From Streptomyces roseolilacinus (GTDB taxonomy: Bacteria; Actinomycetota; Actinomycetes; Streptomycetales; Streptomycetaceae), in assembly GCF_014649335.1 (NCBI RefSeq), contig NZ_BMSV01000009.1, positions 1 through 64,000 of the forward strand: a stretch of 64,000 bases of DNA, given 5' to 3'. Shown here in pieces: positions 41,238 to 50,632 of the stretch; positions within the stretch are counted from its first letter, which is position 1, and the number at the start of each line of letters is the position of its first letter. A program made the translations under genes and the position numbers. The notes below the pieces were generated by a model. The model was given only the letters and a program-made list of their open reading frames with translations, was not told where the DNA came from and did no database searches.

Positions 41238-42437
41238 CTAGCCGCAGAACTCGGCCTCCGCGATCCTGCTCGTGTCGCCGGCCCAGTCGCCGTTGGCGTT
41301 CGCCGCCAGGGTGTGGTCGCCGGAGCGGGTCGCGAGGACCAGGGAACCCGAGCCGTGGATGCCGCCCGTGTGGCCCCACACCTTCTTGCCGCAGCTCAGC
41401 TCGGTGCTCATCAGCCCCAGGCCGTACCCCTCCCCCGCCCGGTCGGCCCCGGTGGGGACGGTCCTCGTCAGCTCCTTCATCTGCTGCTGTGGCAGCAGCC
41501 GGCCGGTCAGCAGGGCCCGCAGGAACTTCTGGAGGTCGGCGTTGGTGGAGATCATCTCGCCGGCGGCGCCGGCGATGGACGGGTTGAGCTCGGTGACGTC
41601 GTGGATGCGGGTGGCCGGGTCGGCCGGGTCGGCGCCGAGGGTGGAGTACGCGCGGCCGCTCGGCCGGGGCATCCGCGCGTCGGTGCCGGGCACGCTGGTG
41701 GCGCGCAGGCCGAGCGGCTTGAGGAGGCGGCGCTCGACGGCCTCCCCGTAGGGGCGGCCGGTCACCTTCTCGACGAGCATCCCGGCGAGCACGTAGTTGG
41801 TGTTGGAGTAGTCCCAGGAGGAGCCGGGGGCGAAGGCGGGCGCGTGCTCCATGGCGAGGGCGACGAGCTGCCGGGGGGTCCAGGTGTCGTAGCGGTGGTG
41901 GAGGAAGTCGGGGCCGAAGACCTTGGCCTGGAATCCGGGGTCGGCGGTGACGTTGTAGATGCCGCTGGTGTGGTTGAGGAGCTGGCGGACGGTGATCTCC
42001 CGGCCGTCGTGGCCGTTGCCGCGGACGACGCCGGGCAGCCACTTCTCCACGCTGTCGTCGAGGTCGAGGCGGCCCTCGGCTTCGAGTTGGAGGACGACGG
42101 TGGCGACGAACGTCTTGGTGATGGAGCCGACGCGGTAGCGGTCGTTCGGGAGGCGCTCGCGGCCGGTGGTGCGGTCGGCGACGCCCGCGCTGCCGTTCCA
42201 GACGCCGTGCCGGTCGCGGGCCTGGGCGAGCACGCCCGGGACGCCGCTGCGCACGACCTCCTCGACGGCCCGCCGGGTGGCGTCGTGGCGGCCGCCGGCC
42301 CGGTCCTCCGCCGCCGCGGCGGTCGCGGCGGGGCCGGGGCCGGGGGCGGCCGTGGCGGGGGCGGTGAGCGCGGTGGCGGTGACGGCGGCCGCGACCAGGG
42401 TCGCGGCGAGCGCGCCGCGTGCGGTGCGTACGGACAT
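41238..42437 (-). CDS. Secreted serine hydrolase, class C beta-lactamase/DD-peptidase fold
   Basis: 399 residues from the ATG at 42435-42437, with GAGGGGACC upstream. A Sec signal peptide (VRTARGALAATLVAAAVTATAL, cleavage after TAPATAA) is clear. Catalytic motifs are S105-I-T-K108 (GSITKTF), Y-S-N (WDYSNTNY) and HTG (WGHTGGIHG). QLLNHTSGIYNV is the usual block. The layout is that of streptomycete D-alanyl-D-alanine carboxypeptidases (R61 type) and related esterases; true substrate is uncertain. Two Cys (ELSCGKK and AEFCG) near the end may pair. Confidence 0.9.
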   Translation of the reverse strand: MSVRTARGALAATLVAAAVTATALTAPATAAPGPGPAATAAAAEDRAGGRHDATRRAVEEVVRSGVPGVLAQARDRHGVWNGSAGVADRTTGRERLPNDRYRVGSITKTFVATVVLQLEAEGRLDLDDSVEKWLPGVVRGNGHDGREITVRQLLNHTSGIYNVTADPGFQAKVFGPDFLHHRYDTWTPRQLVALAMEHAPAFAPGSSWDYSNTNYVLAGMLVEKVTGRPYGEAVERRLLKPLGLRATSVPGTDARMPRPSGRAYSTLGADPADPATRIHDVTELNPSIAGAAGEMISTNADLQKFLRALLTGRLLPQQQMKELTRTVPTGADRAGEGYGLGLMSTELSCGKKVWGHTGGIHGSGSLVLATRSGDHTLAANANGDWAGDTSRIAEAEFCG

Positions 42438-42543
42438 GGGGTCCCCTCTTCGGTGACTGCGTGACTGCGGTCGTCGGAGGGGACCGCGGGGCATCCCGCC
42501 TGGTTGATCGGCGCGCCGGGGATCCGGTGGGGTTGAGCGGGTT

Positions 42544-43011
42544 TCAGCCATTCGCGCCGGGCGCGGCGCGGCCGGTGGCGGGGCGGTCGCGCCACAGCCG
42601 CAGGGCGGTGTCGACGAGGGGGACGCGCGGCAGGGCGGGGACGTCGGCGAGGGGGTGCCAGGCGGCGAGGTCGGTGGTGCCGCCGACCTCGGGGCGGAGG
42701 CTGCCGCCGGTGACGCGGCCCTCGTAGACGATGCGCAGGCTGTGGAAGTCCGTCCGACCCCGGCCGCCGAGGCGGGGGTGGCCCGGCAGGTGCAGGGAGT
42801 CGACGCCGAGGAGGGCGGTCACCTCGGCGCGGTAGCCGGTCTCCTCCTCGACCTCCCGGACGACGGTGGCGAGCGGGTCCTCCCCGTGGTCCATGCCGCC
42901 GCCGGGGAGGGCCCACTCCCCCGCCGCGTCGGGGGTGGTGCACCGGGCGAGGAGGAGCCGTCCGTCACGTACGCACACGGCGTAGGCCGCCACCCTCAAC
43001 CTCTGTCTCAT
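42544..43011 (-). CDS. Nudix hydrolase
   Basis: 155 residues. The Nudix box G-x5-E-x7-R-E-V-x-E-E-x-G is complete in GGMDHGEDPLATVVREVEEETG. The enzyme hydrolyses a nucleoside diphosphate linked to another group; substrate is not predictable. It is divergent from the subtilase gene across a 300-base region. Confidence 0.9.
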   Translation of the reverse strand: MRQRLRVAAYAVCVRDGRLLLARCTTPDAAGEWALPGGGMDHGEDPLATVVREVEEETGYRAEVTALLGVDSLHLPGHPRLGGRGRTDFHSLRIVYEGRVTGGSLRPEVGGTTDLAAWHPLADVPALPRVPLVDTALRLWRDRPATGRAAPGANG

Positions 43012-43311
43012 ATCGGCAGGTTACGGGGGACCGGGGAAAGCCCGGCGGTCGTCCGCGGCGATCGCGCCACCTCTCCCGGCCGCCGCGCCCGCACCGGGGA
43101 GGGGCGGCGGGGCGCCCCAACTGCCGCGGCAGCGGCGAGGATACGGTATCTGCCCTTTTGTTCCCACTGGCGGGCATCCCGCAGTGGCGGATGTCCGCCA
43201 CGAGGACATTCCGCCTCCGGCAGACCTCCACAAAACCCGGTCGCGTACGAAAGGCTCAGCGGTCATCCGGTACCGATTTCCGGACCGTCCTTCACTCGAC
43301 AGGGATGCCGA
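43012..43311. promoter_or_regulatory. Divergent control region with overlapping dyads
   Basis: No gene is supported here. Two inverted repeats share four bases: CCACTG(G)CGGG/CCCGCAGTGG at 43164-43187 and GTGGCGGA/TCCGCCAC at 43184-43201. They could not both form at once in RNA. They may be operators or part of the subtilase leader. Confidence 0.4.
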
Positions 43312-46300
43312 ATGACGCTCGAACCCTCCCGCCCCATACCCGGGGCGAGACGCGCGGCCCGAATAGCCGCCGCCGCGGGCCTGGTCGCCGCACTCGCCGC
43401 GACCGGTGCCGCCCCCGCCTTCGCCACCCCCGCTGAACCCCCGGCGGTCACGCCCGAGCCCGCCAAGTCCGCGGCGGAGAAGCTCGGTTCGGACGACGCC
43501 GAACTGCTCGCCGAGGCCGAGGCCCGCGGCGAGAAGAACATCACCCTCATGGTCGCCACCGCCCCCGGCGCCACCGAGCAGGTCGCCCGCCAGCTCGACG
43601 CGGTCCAGGGCGGCACGGTCGGCCGGACGTACGACAAGCTCGGCTACGTCCGCGCCACCCTCCCGACGGCCCGGGCCGAGGCCGCCATCGGCGCCGCCGC
43701 CAAGCTGTCCAGCGTCCAGGGCATCGACCTCAAGCACGAGATCGTGCTGGACGACCCGTCGCCGGCCGCCGACCGCGCGCGGAGCGGCGCCACCGGCACC
43801 GCCGGGACCTACCCGGCGCCCGGCCGCGGCACCCCGGCCGTCAACCCGTACAACCCGTCCCACGAGACGGGCGCGGTCGACTTCGTCCGCAAGCACCCGA
43901 CCGCGGACGGCCGCGGCGTCACCATCGGCGTCCTCGACTCGGGCATCGACCTGGGCCACCCGGCGCTGCAGAAGACCACCACCGGCGAGCGCAAGGTCGT
44001 CGACTGGGTCACCGCCACCGACCCGGTGGGCGACGGCGACCAGACGTGGCGGCGCATGGACGTCGGCGTCGCCGGGCCGTCCTTCACCGCCGAGGGCCGC
44101 TCCTGGAAGGCCCCCGAGGGCGCCTACAGGTTCCGCACCTTCGCCGAGGCCGCCACCAAGGGCGGCGACATGGACGGCGACCTCAACCGCGACGGCGACA
44201 CCACCGACGTCTGGGGCGTCCTGTACGACCAGGCCGCCGGCACCGTCCGCGTCGACCTCGACGGCAACGGCGACTTCGCCGACAACGAGGCGATGAAGCC
44301 GTACAAGGACGGCTTCCAGGTCGGCTACTTCGGCACCGACAACCCGGCCACCGACGTCGTCGAGCGCATCCCGTTCGTCGTCGAGATCCGCAAGGACGTC
44401 GTCTACGGCGCCTCCGGCGCCAAGGCCGACTACGTCAACATCGGCGTCATCGAGGGCTCCCACGGCACCCACGTCGCCGGCATCACCGCCGCGCACGGCC
44501 TCTTCGGCGGAAAGATGAACGGCGCGGCGCCCGGCGCCAAGCTGGTCTCCTCGCGCGCGTGCACCTGGAGCGGCGGCTGCACCAACATCGCGCTCACCGA
44601 GGGCATGATCGACCTCGTCGTCAACCGCGGCGTCGACATCGTCAACATGTCCATCGGCGGCCTCCCGGCGCTGAACGACGGCAACAACGCCCGCGCCCGG
44701 CTCTACACCCGCCTCATCGACGAGCACGGCGTCCAGCTGGTCGTCTCGGCCGGCAACAGCGGCCCCGGCGTCAACACGATCGGCGACCCGTCCCTGGCGG
44801 ACAAGGTCATCAGCGTCGGCGCCTCCATCTCCAAGGAGACCTGGGCCGCCAACTACGGCTCGGCCGTCACCAAGCCGTACGCGATGCTGCCCTTCTCCTC
44901 CCGCGGCCCGCGCGAGGACGGCGGCTTCACGCCGACCCTCAGCGCGCCCGGCGCGGCGGTCAACACCACGCAGACCTGGTCGCCCGGCGGCCCGGTCGCC
45001 GAGGCGGGCTACCCGCTCCCGGCCGGCTACTCCATGATGCAGGGCACCTCCATGGCGGCCCCGCAGGCCACCGGTGCCATGGCGCTGATGCTCTCCGCCG
45101 CCAAGCAGCAGGGCGTCGACCTCACCCCGGCGAAGCTGCGCACGGCCGTCGTCAGCCAGGCCGACCTCATCCCCGGCGCGCAGGCGCACGAGCAGGGCGC
45201 CGGTCTCCTCAACGTCGTCGACGCCTGGAAGGAGGTGCTCCGCGGCGCCCACGCCCACGAGTACACCGTCAAGGCGCCGGTCGACACCGCGCTCGACCAG
45301 CTCCTCGCCGAGCCCGGCTTCGGCACCGGCCTGTACGACCGCGAGGGCGGCGTCAAGGTCGGCCAGGAGAAGGTCTACGAGGTCACCGTCACCCGCACCA
45401 CGGGTGCCGACCGCCCGATCCGGCACGAGCTGTGGTTCGAGAACAACCACGAGCGCACGTTCCGCGTCGTCGGCAGCGACGAGGTCCTCCTGCCGCTGAA
45501 CAAGCCCGTCACGGTCAAGGTCGCCGCCAAGCCGCGCAGCGCCGGTGTGCACAGCGCGGTCCTGGAGATCACCGACCCGAAGACCAAGGGCATCGACAAG
45601 CAGGTCCTCACCACGGTCGTCGCGGCCGACCAGCTGGCCAAGCCCGCCTTCGGCCTGTCGGCGCAGGACACCGTCCAGCGCAACAGCCACCGGTCGTACT
45701 TCGTGAACGTCCCGGCCGGCGCCCAGTCCCTGGAGGTCGCCCTGGGCGGCCTGGCGAAGGACAGCCAGACCCGCTTCGTCGCGATCCACCCGTACGGCGT
45801 GCCGTCCGACCCCACGTCGACGATCAACTGCTACGCCAACTACACCAACCCGGCGAACACCTGCCGCCCCGACCTGCGCTCGTACCCGAACCCGCAGCCG
45901 GGCGTCTGGGAGATCGAGGTCGAGTCGCGCCGCACGTCGCCGCTGCTCGACAACCCGTACAAGCTGGACGTCGCCGTGCTCGGCACCACCTTCGACCCGG
46001 CCGTCCAGACCCTGCCGGAGGTCACGGCGGGCAAGGCCGCGCCGGTCGAGTGGACCGTGTCCAACGGCTTCGCCGCGCTCGACGGCAAGCTCCAGGGCGG
46101 CTCGCTCGGCTCCGCCAAGGTGACGCGCCCGACGATCGCCCACCACGCGGTGCAGCGCACCACCGTGGAGATCGGCGAGGGCGTCGAGCGGTTCGACGTC
46201 GCCATCGGCAACGTCTCCGACAAGGCCGCCGACCTGGACCTGTCGGTCCTGCGCAACGGCGTGCAGGTCGGCTCGTCCGCGGACGGCGACTCCGAGGAGT

Positions 46301-46608
46301 CGGTGTCCCTGGTCAAGCCCGCGGCGGGCACGTACACGATCGTCGTCGACGGCTACTCGGTCCCGGCCGGGGAGACCGCCTACGACTACAAGGACGTGTA
46401 CTTCTCGTCCGCGCTCGGTCAGGTCAAGGTCGACGAGTCGAAGTCGATCTCCCTGGCCAGCGGCGCCTCGGCGCGGTTCGGCGCCGAGGTGCTGGTGAAC
46501 GGCGCCGCCCCCGAGGGCCGGCAGTTCTTCGGCGAGGTGCGGCTGCTGAACGCGCGCGGAACCGCCGCGGGCACCGGCAGCGTCGTGATCGGAAAGGTCA
46601 CTCCGTAG
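43312..46608 (+). CDS. Secreted S8 (subtilisin-type) serine peptidase
   Basis: 1098 residues; AGGGA precedes the ATG. A signal peptide (RAARIAAAAGLVAALAATGA, cleavage near APAFA-TP) and a propeptide come first. The catalytic triad is D209 (GVLDSGID), H384 (SHGTHVAG) and S580 (GTSMAAPQ). The long gap between Asp and His holds about 170 extra residues with Asp-rich loops (DMDGDLNRDGD and DLDGNGDFADNE) that look like calcium sites. The last 400 residues are beta-rich domains, including Cys-containing INCYANYTNPANTCRP. It is an exported protease of the large tripeptidyl/cucumisin-like type common in Streptomyces. Confidence 0.93.
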   Translation: MTLEPSRPIPGARRAARIAAAAGLVAALAATGAAPAFATPAEPPAVTPEPAKSAAEKLGSDDAELLAEAEARGEKNITLMVATAPGATEQVARQLDAVQGGTVGRTYDKLGYVRATLPTARAEAAIGAAAKLSSVQGIDLKHEIVLDDPSPAADRARSGATGTAGTYPAPGRGTPAVNPYNPSHETGAVDFVRKHPTADGRGVTIGVLDSGIDLGHPALQKTTTGERKVVDWVTATDPVGDGDQTWRRMDVGVAGPSFTAEGRSWKAPEGAYRFRTFAEAATKGGDMDGDLNRDGDTTDVWGVLYDQAAGTVRVDLDGNGDFADNEAMKPYKDGFQVGYFGTDNPATDVVERIPFVVEIRKDVVYGASGAKADYVNIGVIEGSHGTHVAGITAAHGLFGGKMNGAAPGAKLVSSRACTWSGGCTNIALTEGMIDLVVNRGVDIVNMSIGGLPALNDGNNARARLYTRLIDEHGVQLVVSAGNSGPGVNTIGDPSLADKVISVGASISKETWAANYGSAVTKPYAMLPFSSRGPREDGGFTPTLSAPGAAVNTTQTWSPGGPVAEAGYPLPAGYSMMQGTSMAAPQATGAMALMLSAAKQQGVDLTPAKLRTAVVSQADLIPGAQAHEQGAGLLNVVDAWKEVLRGAHAHEYTVKAPVDTALDQLLAEPGFGTGLYDREGGVKVGQEKVYEVTVTRTTGADRPIRHELWFENNHERTFRVVGSDEVLLPLNKPVTVKVAAKPRSAGVHSAVLEITDPKTKGIDKQVLTTVVAADQLAKPAFGLSAQDTVQRNSHRSYFVNVPAGAQSLEVALGGLAKDSQTRFVAIHPYGVPSDPTSTINCYANYTNPANTCRPDLRSYPNPQPGVWEIEVESRRTSPLLDNPYKLDVAVLGTTFDPAVQTLPEVTAGKAAPVEWTVSNGFAALDGKLQGGSLGSAKVTRPTIAHHAVQRTTVEIGEGVERFDVAIGNVSDKAADLDLSVLRNGVQVGSSADGDSEESVSLVKPAAGTYTIVVDGYSVPAGETAYDYKDVYFSSALGQVKVDESKSISLASGASARFGAEVLVNGAAPEGRQFFGEVRLLNARGTAAGTGSVVIGKVTP

Positions 46609-46627
46609 TCTGGAGGGATACGGAGTG

Positions 46628-46661
46628 AGGGGGCGGACGTCCGTGGGGACGTCCGCCCCCT
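46628..46661 (+). terminator. Subtilase terminator
   Basis: AGGGGGCGGACGTCC pairs with GGACGTCCGCCCCCT across a GTGG loop, 20 bases after the stop, followed by TCGTCTT. Confidence 0.8.
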
Positions 46662-46794
46662 TCGTCTTCCGCCGCCCCCGCGCGGTCCCGTGGTCCCGTG
46701 GGCCTTCTCACCCCCTGGACAACGGATTGGCGGGGCGGCGGGGGACGGACGCATCATGGAGCAGCGCCCAGCACACACGTACGGAGGAGTCCCC

Positions 46795-47823
46795 GTGAAG
46801 GTAGGAATCGTCGGAGCCACCGGTCAGGTCGGCACGGTCATGCGCAGGATCCTTGCCGAGCGGAACTTCCCGGTCGACGAGCTCCGGCTGTTCGCCTCCG
46901 CGCGCTCGGCGGGCTCCACCCTGGAGTGGCAGGGCCGCGAGGTCACCGTCGAGGACGCCGCCACCGCCGACTACACCGGCCTGGACATCGTGCTGTTCTC
47001 CGCCGGCGGCGCCACGTCCCGGGCGCTCGCCGAGAAGGTCGCGGGCCAGGGCGCCGTGGTGATCGACAACTCCTCCGCGTGGCGCCGCGACCCCGAGGTG
47101 CCCCTGGTCGTCTCCGAGGTGAACCCGCACGCGGTCAAGGACCGCCCGAAGGGGATCATCGCCAACCCGAACTGCACCACCATGGCCGCCATGCCGGTCC
47201 TGAAGCCGCTCCACCAGGAGGCCGGCCTGGTCGCGCTGGTCGCCACCACCTACCAGGCCGTGTCGGGCTCCGGCGTCGCGGGCGTCGCCGAGCTGGACGG
47301 CCAGGTCAGGGCCGTCGCCGAGCGCGCCACCGAGCTCACCCACGACGGCGGGGCCGTCGAGTACCCCGAGCCGGGCGTGTACCGGCGGCCCATCGCGTTC
47401 AACGTGCTGCCGCTGGCCGGTTCGATCGTCGACGACGGCTCCTTCGAGACGGACGAGGAGCAGAAGCTCCGCCACGAGTCCCGCAAGATCCTGGAGATCC
47501 CGGAGCTGAAGGTGTCCGGCACCTGCGTGCGCGTCCCGGTCTTCTCCGGCCACTCCCTGCAGGTGAACGCCCGCTTCGAGCGCCCGATCAGCGTCGAACG
47601 CGCGTACGAGCTGCTCGGGGAGGCCGAGGGCGTCGAGCTGTCCGAGATCCCGACCCCGCTCCAGGCCGCCGGCAAGGACGCCTCGTACGTGGGCCGCGTC
47701 CGCGTCGACGAGACCGTCGAGCACGGCCTGGCGCTGTTCGTCTCCAACGACAACCTGCGCAAGGGCGCCGCGCTGAACGCGGTGCAGATCGCGGAGCTGG
47801 TCGCCGAGGAGCTGCGCGGCTGA
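46795..47823 (+). CDS. asd: Aspartate-semialdehyde dehydrogenase
   Basis: 342 residues from the GTG at 46795, with GGAGGAG upstream; an earlier ATG at 46756 lacks a site. It reduces aspartyl phosphate to the semialdehyde with NADPH, on the way to lysine/diaminopimelate, threonine and methionine. The NADP loop is VGIVGATGQVG; the catalytic Cys is C127 (NPNCTTM) and the His lies in VPVFSGHSLQV. Aspartokinase, often adjacent, is not in the window. A hairpin with a T-run follows. Confidence 0.95.
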   Translation: MKVGIVGATGQVGTVMRRILAERNFPVDELRLFASARSAGSTLEWQGREVTVEDAATADYTGLDIVLFSAGGATSRALAEKVAGQGAVVIDNSSAWRRDPEVPLVVSEVNPHAVKDRPKGIIANPNCTTMAAMPVLKPLHQEAGLVALVATTYQAVSGSGVAGVAELDGQVRAVAERATELTHDGGAVEYPEPGVYRRPIAFNVLPLAGSIVDDGSFETDEEQKLRHESRKILEIPELKVSGTCVRVPVFSGHSLQVNARFERPISVERAYELLGEAEGVELSEIPTPLQAAGKDASYVGRVRVDETVEHGLALFVSNDNLRKGAALNAVQIAELVAEELRG

Positions 47824-47857
47824 CCCGCGTCCGTGCGCGAGCGGCGGACGGCCGCTC

Positions 47858-47897
47858 GGGGGGTGGTCCCGCCAGACGGCGGACCACCCCCTTTTTT
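47858..47897 (+). terminator. asd intrinsic terminator with T-run
   Basis: GGGGGTGGTCCCGCC pairs with GGCGGACCACCCCC (one bulge), directly followed by TTTTTT. This is one of only two hairpins in the window with a true U-tract. Confidence 0.9.
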
Positions 47898-47964
47898 GCG
47901 CTCCGTGTTCGGCGCCGCCCGTGGAAGGATGGCCCCCAAAGTCGTACATGGAGGAGATGACCGG

Positions 47965-50529
47965 GTGCCTGGCACAAACCTGACCCGTGAAGAGGCGCAG
48001 CGGCGCGCGGCGCTGCTGACCGTGGACGCGTACGAGATCGACCTCGATCTCAGCGGTGCGCAGGAGGGCGGGACCTACCGGTCCGCGACCTCCGTGCGGT
48101 TCGAGTGCGCCGAGGAGGGCGCGGAGTCGTTCATCGACCTGGTGGCCCCGGCGGTGCACGAGGTGGTGCTGAACGGCAGGCACCTCGACGTCGCGTCGGT
48201 CTTCCGGGACTCGCGGATCGCGCTGAAGCACCTGCGGCAGGGCGTCAACGAGCTGCGGGTCGTCGCGGACTGCGCGTACACGAACACCGGCGAGGGCCTC
48301 CACCGGTTCGTCGACCCGGTCGACGACCAGGCCTACCTGTACACGCAGTTCGAGGTGCCGGACGCGCGGCGGGTGTTCGCCAGCTTCGAGCAGCCGGACC
48401 TGAAGGCGACGTTCCGGTTCACCGTGAAGGCGCCGGCCGGGTGGACGGTGATCTCGAACTCGCCGACGCCGGAGCCGAAGGACGACGTCTGGGCCTTCGA
48501 GCCGACGCCGCGCATCTCCACCTACGTGACGGCGCTGATCGTCGGCCCGTACCACGCGGTGCACTCGACGTACGAGGGTCCGGGCGGGCAGGTCGTGCCG
48601 CTGGGCGTGTACTGCCGCCCGTCGCTGGCGGAGTTCCTGGACGCGGACGCGATCTTCGAGGTGACGCGGCAGGGCTTCGACTGGTTCCAGGAGAAGTTCG
48701 ACTACGCGTACCCGTTCGCCAAGTACGACCAGCTGTTCGTGCCGGAGTTCAACGCGGGCGCGATGGAGAACGCGGGCGCGGTCACCATCCGCGACCAGTA
48801 CGTGTTCCGGTCGAAGGTGACGGACGCGGCGTACGAGGTGCGGGCCGAGACGATCCTGCACGAGCTGGCCCACATGTGGTTCGGCGACCTCGTCACCATG
48901 GAGTGGTGGAACGACCTGTGGCTGAACGAGTCGTTCGCCACGTACACGTCGATCGCCTGCCAGGCGTACGCCCCCGGCTCGAAGTGGCCGCACTCGTGGA
49001 CGACGTTCGCGAACCAGATGAAGACCTGGGCGTACCGGCAGGACCAGCTGCCGTCCACGCACCCGATCATGGCCGAGATCCGCGACCTGGACGACGTCCT
49101 CGTCAACTTCGACGGCATCACGTACGCCAAGGGCGCCTCGGTGCTGAAGCAGCTCGTCGCGTACGTCGGCATGGACGCCTTCTTCCAGGGCGTGCAGGCG
49201 TACTTCAAGCGCCACGCGTACGGCAACACGCGCCTGTCCGACCTGCTGGGCGCGCTGGAGGAGACCTCCGGGCGCGACCTGGGCACCTGGTCGGAGAAGT
49301 GGCTGGAGACCGCGGGCATCAACATCCTGCGGCCCGTCGTCGACACGGACGCCTCCGGGGTCATCACGTCGTTCGCGGTGAAGCAGGAGGCCCCGGCGCT
49401 GCCCGCGGGCGCGAAGGGCGAGCCGGTGCTGCGGCCGCACCGCATCGCGGTCGGCTTCTACGACCTGGACGACGCGGGCAAGCTGGTGCGCACCGAGCGC
49501 GTCGAGCTGGACGTGGACGGCGAGCTGACCGGCGTCGACGCGCTGGTCGGCAAGCGGCGCCCGGCGGTCGTCCTGCTGAACGACGACGACCTGTCGTACG
49601 CCAAGGTGCGGCTCGACGAGGAGTCGCTGCGCAACGTCGTGGCGCACCTGGGCGACTTCGCCGAGTCGCTGCCGCGGGCGCTGTGCTGGGCGTCGGCGTG
49701 GGACATGACCCGCGACGGCGAGCTGGCCACGCGCGCCTACCTGGACCTGGTGCTGTCGGGCATCGGCAAGGAGTCCGACATCGGCGTGGTGCAGAGCCTG
49801 CACCGGCAGGTGAAGCTGGCGCTCGACCTGTACGCGGCGCCGGACTGGCGCGAGACGGGCCTGGCCCGCTGGACCGAGGCCGCGCTGGAGCACCTGCGGG
49901 CGGCCGAGCCGAACAGCGACCACCAGCTGGCGTGGGCGCGGGCGTTCGCCGCGACGGCCCGCACGGACGGGCAGCTGGACCTGCTGGCGGCGCTGCTGGA
50001 CGGCTCCGAGACGATCGAGGGCCTGGCCGTCGACACGGAGCTGCGCTGGGCGTTCGTCGAGCGGCTCGCGGCGACCGGCCGGTTCGGGACGGACGAGATC
50101 GCCGCCGAGCACGAGCGGGACAAGACCGCCGCCGGTGAGCGGCACGCCGCCACGGCGATGGCGGCGCGCCCGACGGCGGAGGCGAAGGCCGAGGCGTGGG
50201 CGTCGGTCGTGGAGGCCGACACGCTGCCGAACGCCGTGCAGGAGGCCGTGATCGGCGGTTTCGTGCAGACGGACCAGCGGGAGCTGCTGGCGCCGTACAC
50301 GGAGAAGTACTTCGCGGCGGTCAAGGGCGTGTGGGAGTCCCGGTCGCACGAGATGGCCCAGCAGGTCGCGGTCGGCCTGTACCCCTCCCTCCAGGTCTCC
50401 CAGGCGACCCTGGACGCCACGGACGCGTGGCTGGCGAGCGCGGAGCCGAACGCGGCGCTGCGCCGCCTGGTCTCGGAGTCCCGCGCGGGCGTCGAGCGCG
50501 CCCTGAAGGCGCAGGCCGCCGACAGGTGA
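47965..50529 (+). CDS. pepN: Aminopeptidase N (M1 family), paralogue 2
   Basis: 854 residues from the GTG at 47965, with GGAGGAG 7 bases upstream. The motifs are standard: GAMENAGAVTI, H299-E300-x2-H303 (HELAH) and E322 in WLNESFATY. The whole length aligns with paralogue 1 (shared blocks such as FEQPDLKA, KFDGITYAKGASVLKQLVAY-like and RHAYGNT). It is the better match to the studied streptomycete PepN, a cytoplasmic enzyme with broad specificity. Two tandem hairpins follow. Confidence 0.95.
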   Translation: MPGTNLTREEAQRRAALLTVDAYEIDLDLSGAQEGGTYRSATSVRFECAEEGAESFIDLVAPAVHEVVLNGRHLDVASVFRDSRIALKHLRQGVNELRVVADCAYTNTGEGLHRFVDPVDDQAYLYTQFEVPDARRVFASFEQPDLKATFRFTVKAPAGWTVISNSPTPEPKDDVWAFEPTPRISTYVTALIVGPYHAVHSTYEGPGGQVVPLGVYCRPSLAEFLDADAIFEVTRQGFDWFQEKFDYAYPFAKYDQLFVPEFNAGAMENAGAVTIRDQYVFRSKVTDAAYEVRAETILHELAHMWFGDLVTMEWWNDLWLNESFATYTSIACQAYAPGSKWPHSWTTFANQMKTWAYRQDQLPSTHPIMAEIRDLDDVLVNFDGITYAKGASVLKQLVAYVGMDAFFQGVQAYFKRHAYGNTRLSDLLGALEETSGRDLGTWSEKWLETAGINILRPVVDTDASGVITSFAVKQEAPALPAGAKGEPVLRPHRIAVGFYDLDDAGKLVRTERVELDVDGELTGVDALVGKRRPAVVLLNDDDLSYAKVRLDEESLRNVVAHLGDFAESLPRALCWASAWDMTRDGELATRAYLDLVLSGIGKESDIGVVQSLHRQVKLALDLYAAPDWRETGLARWTEAALEHLRAAEPNSDHQLAWARAFAATARTDGQLDLLAALLDGSETIEGLAVDTELRWAFVERLAATGRFGTDEIAAEHERDKTAAGERHAATAMAARPTAEAKAEAWASVVEADTLPNAVQEAVIGGFVQTDQRELLAPYTEKYFAAVKGVWESRSHEMAQQVAVGLYPSLQVSQATLDATDAWLASAEPNAALRRLVSESRAGVERALKAQAADR

Positions 50530-50534
50530 CGCGA

Positions 50535-50610
50535 CGGGGCGGGGCCGCTCGCGGGCGGCCCCGCCCCGAAGGGCGGAGGAGGGGCGGGGTGCCGAGGGCG
50601 CCCCGCCCCT
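50535..50610. terminator. Two tandem hairpins between convergent genes
   Basis: CGGGGCGGGGCCGC pairs perfectly with its complement (50535-50568); a second stem AGGGGCGGGGTGCC with its partner spans 50580-50610 (one G-T pair). They lie between the pepN stop and the EamA gene stop. Confidence 0.8.
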
Positions 50611-50632
50611 CTCCGTCTCCCCCGGGGGTGCG

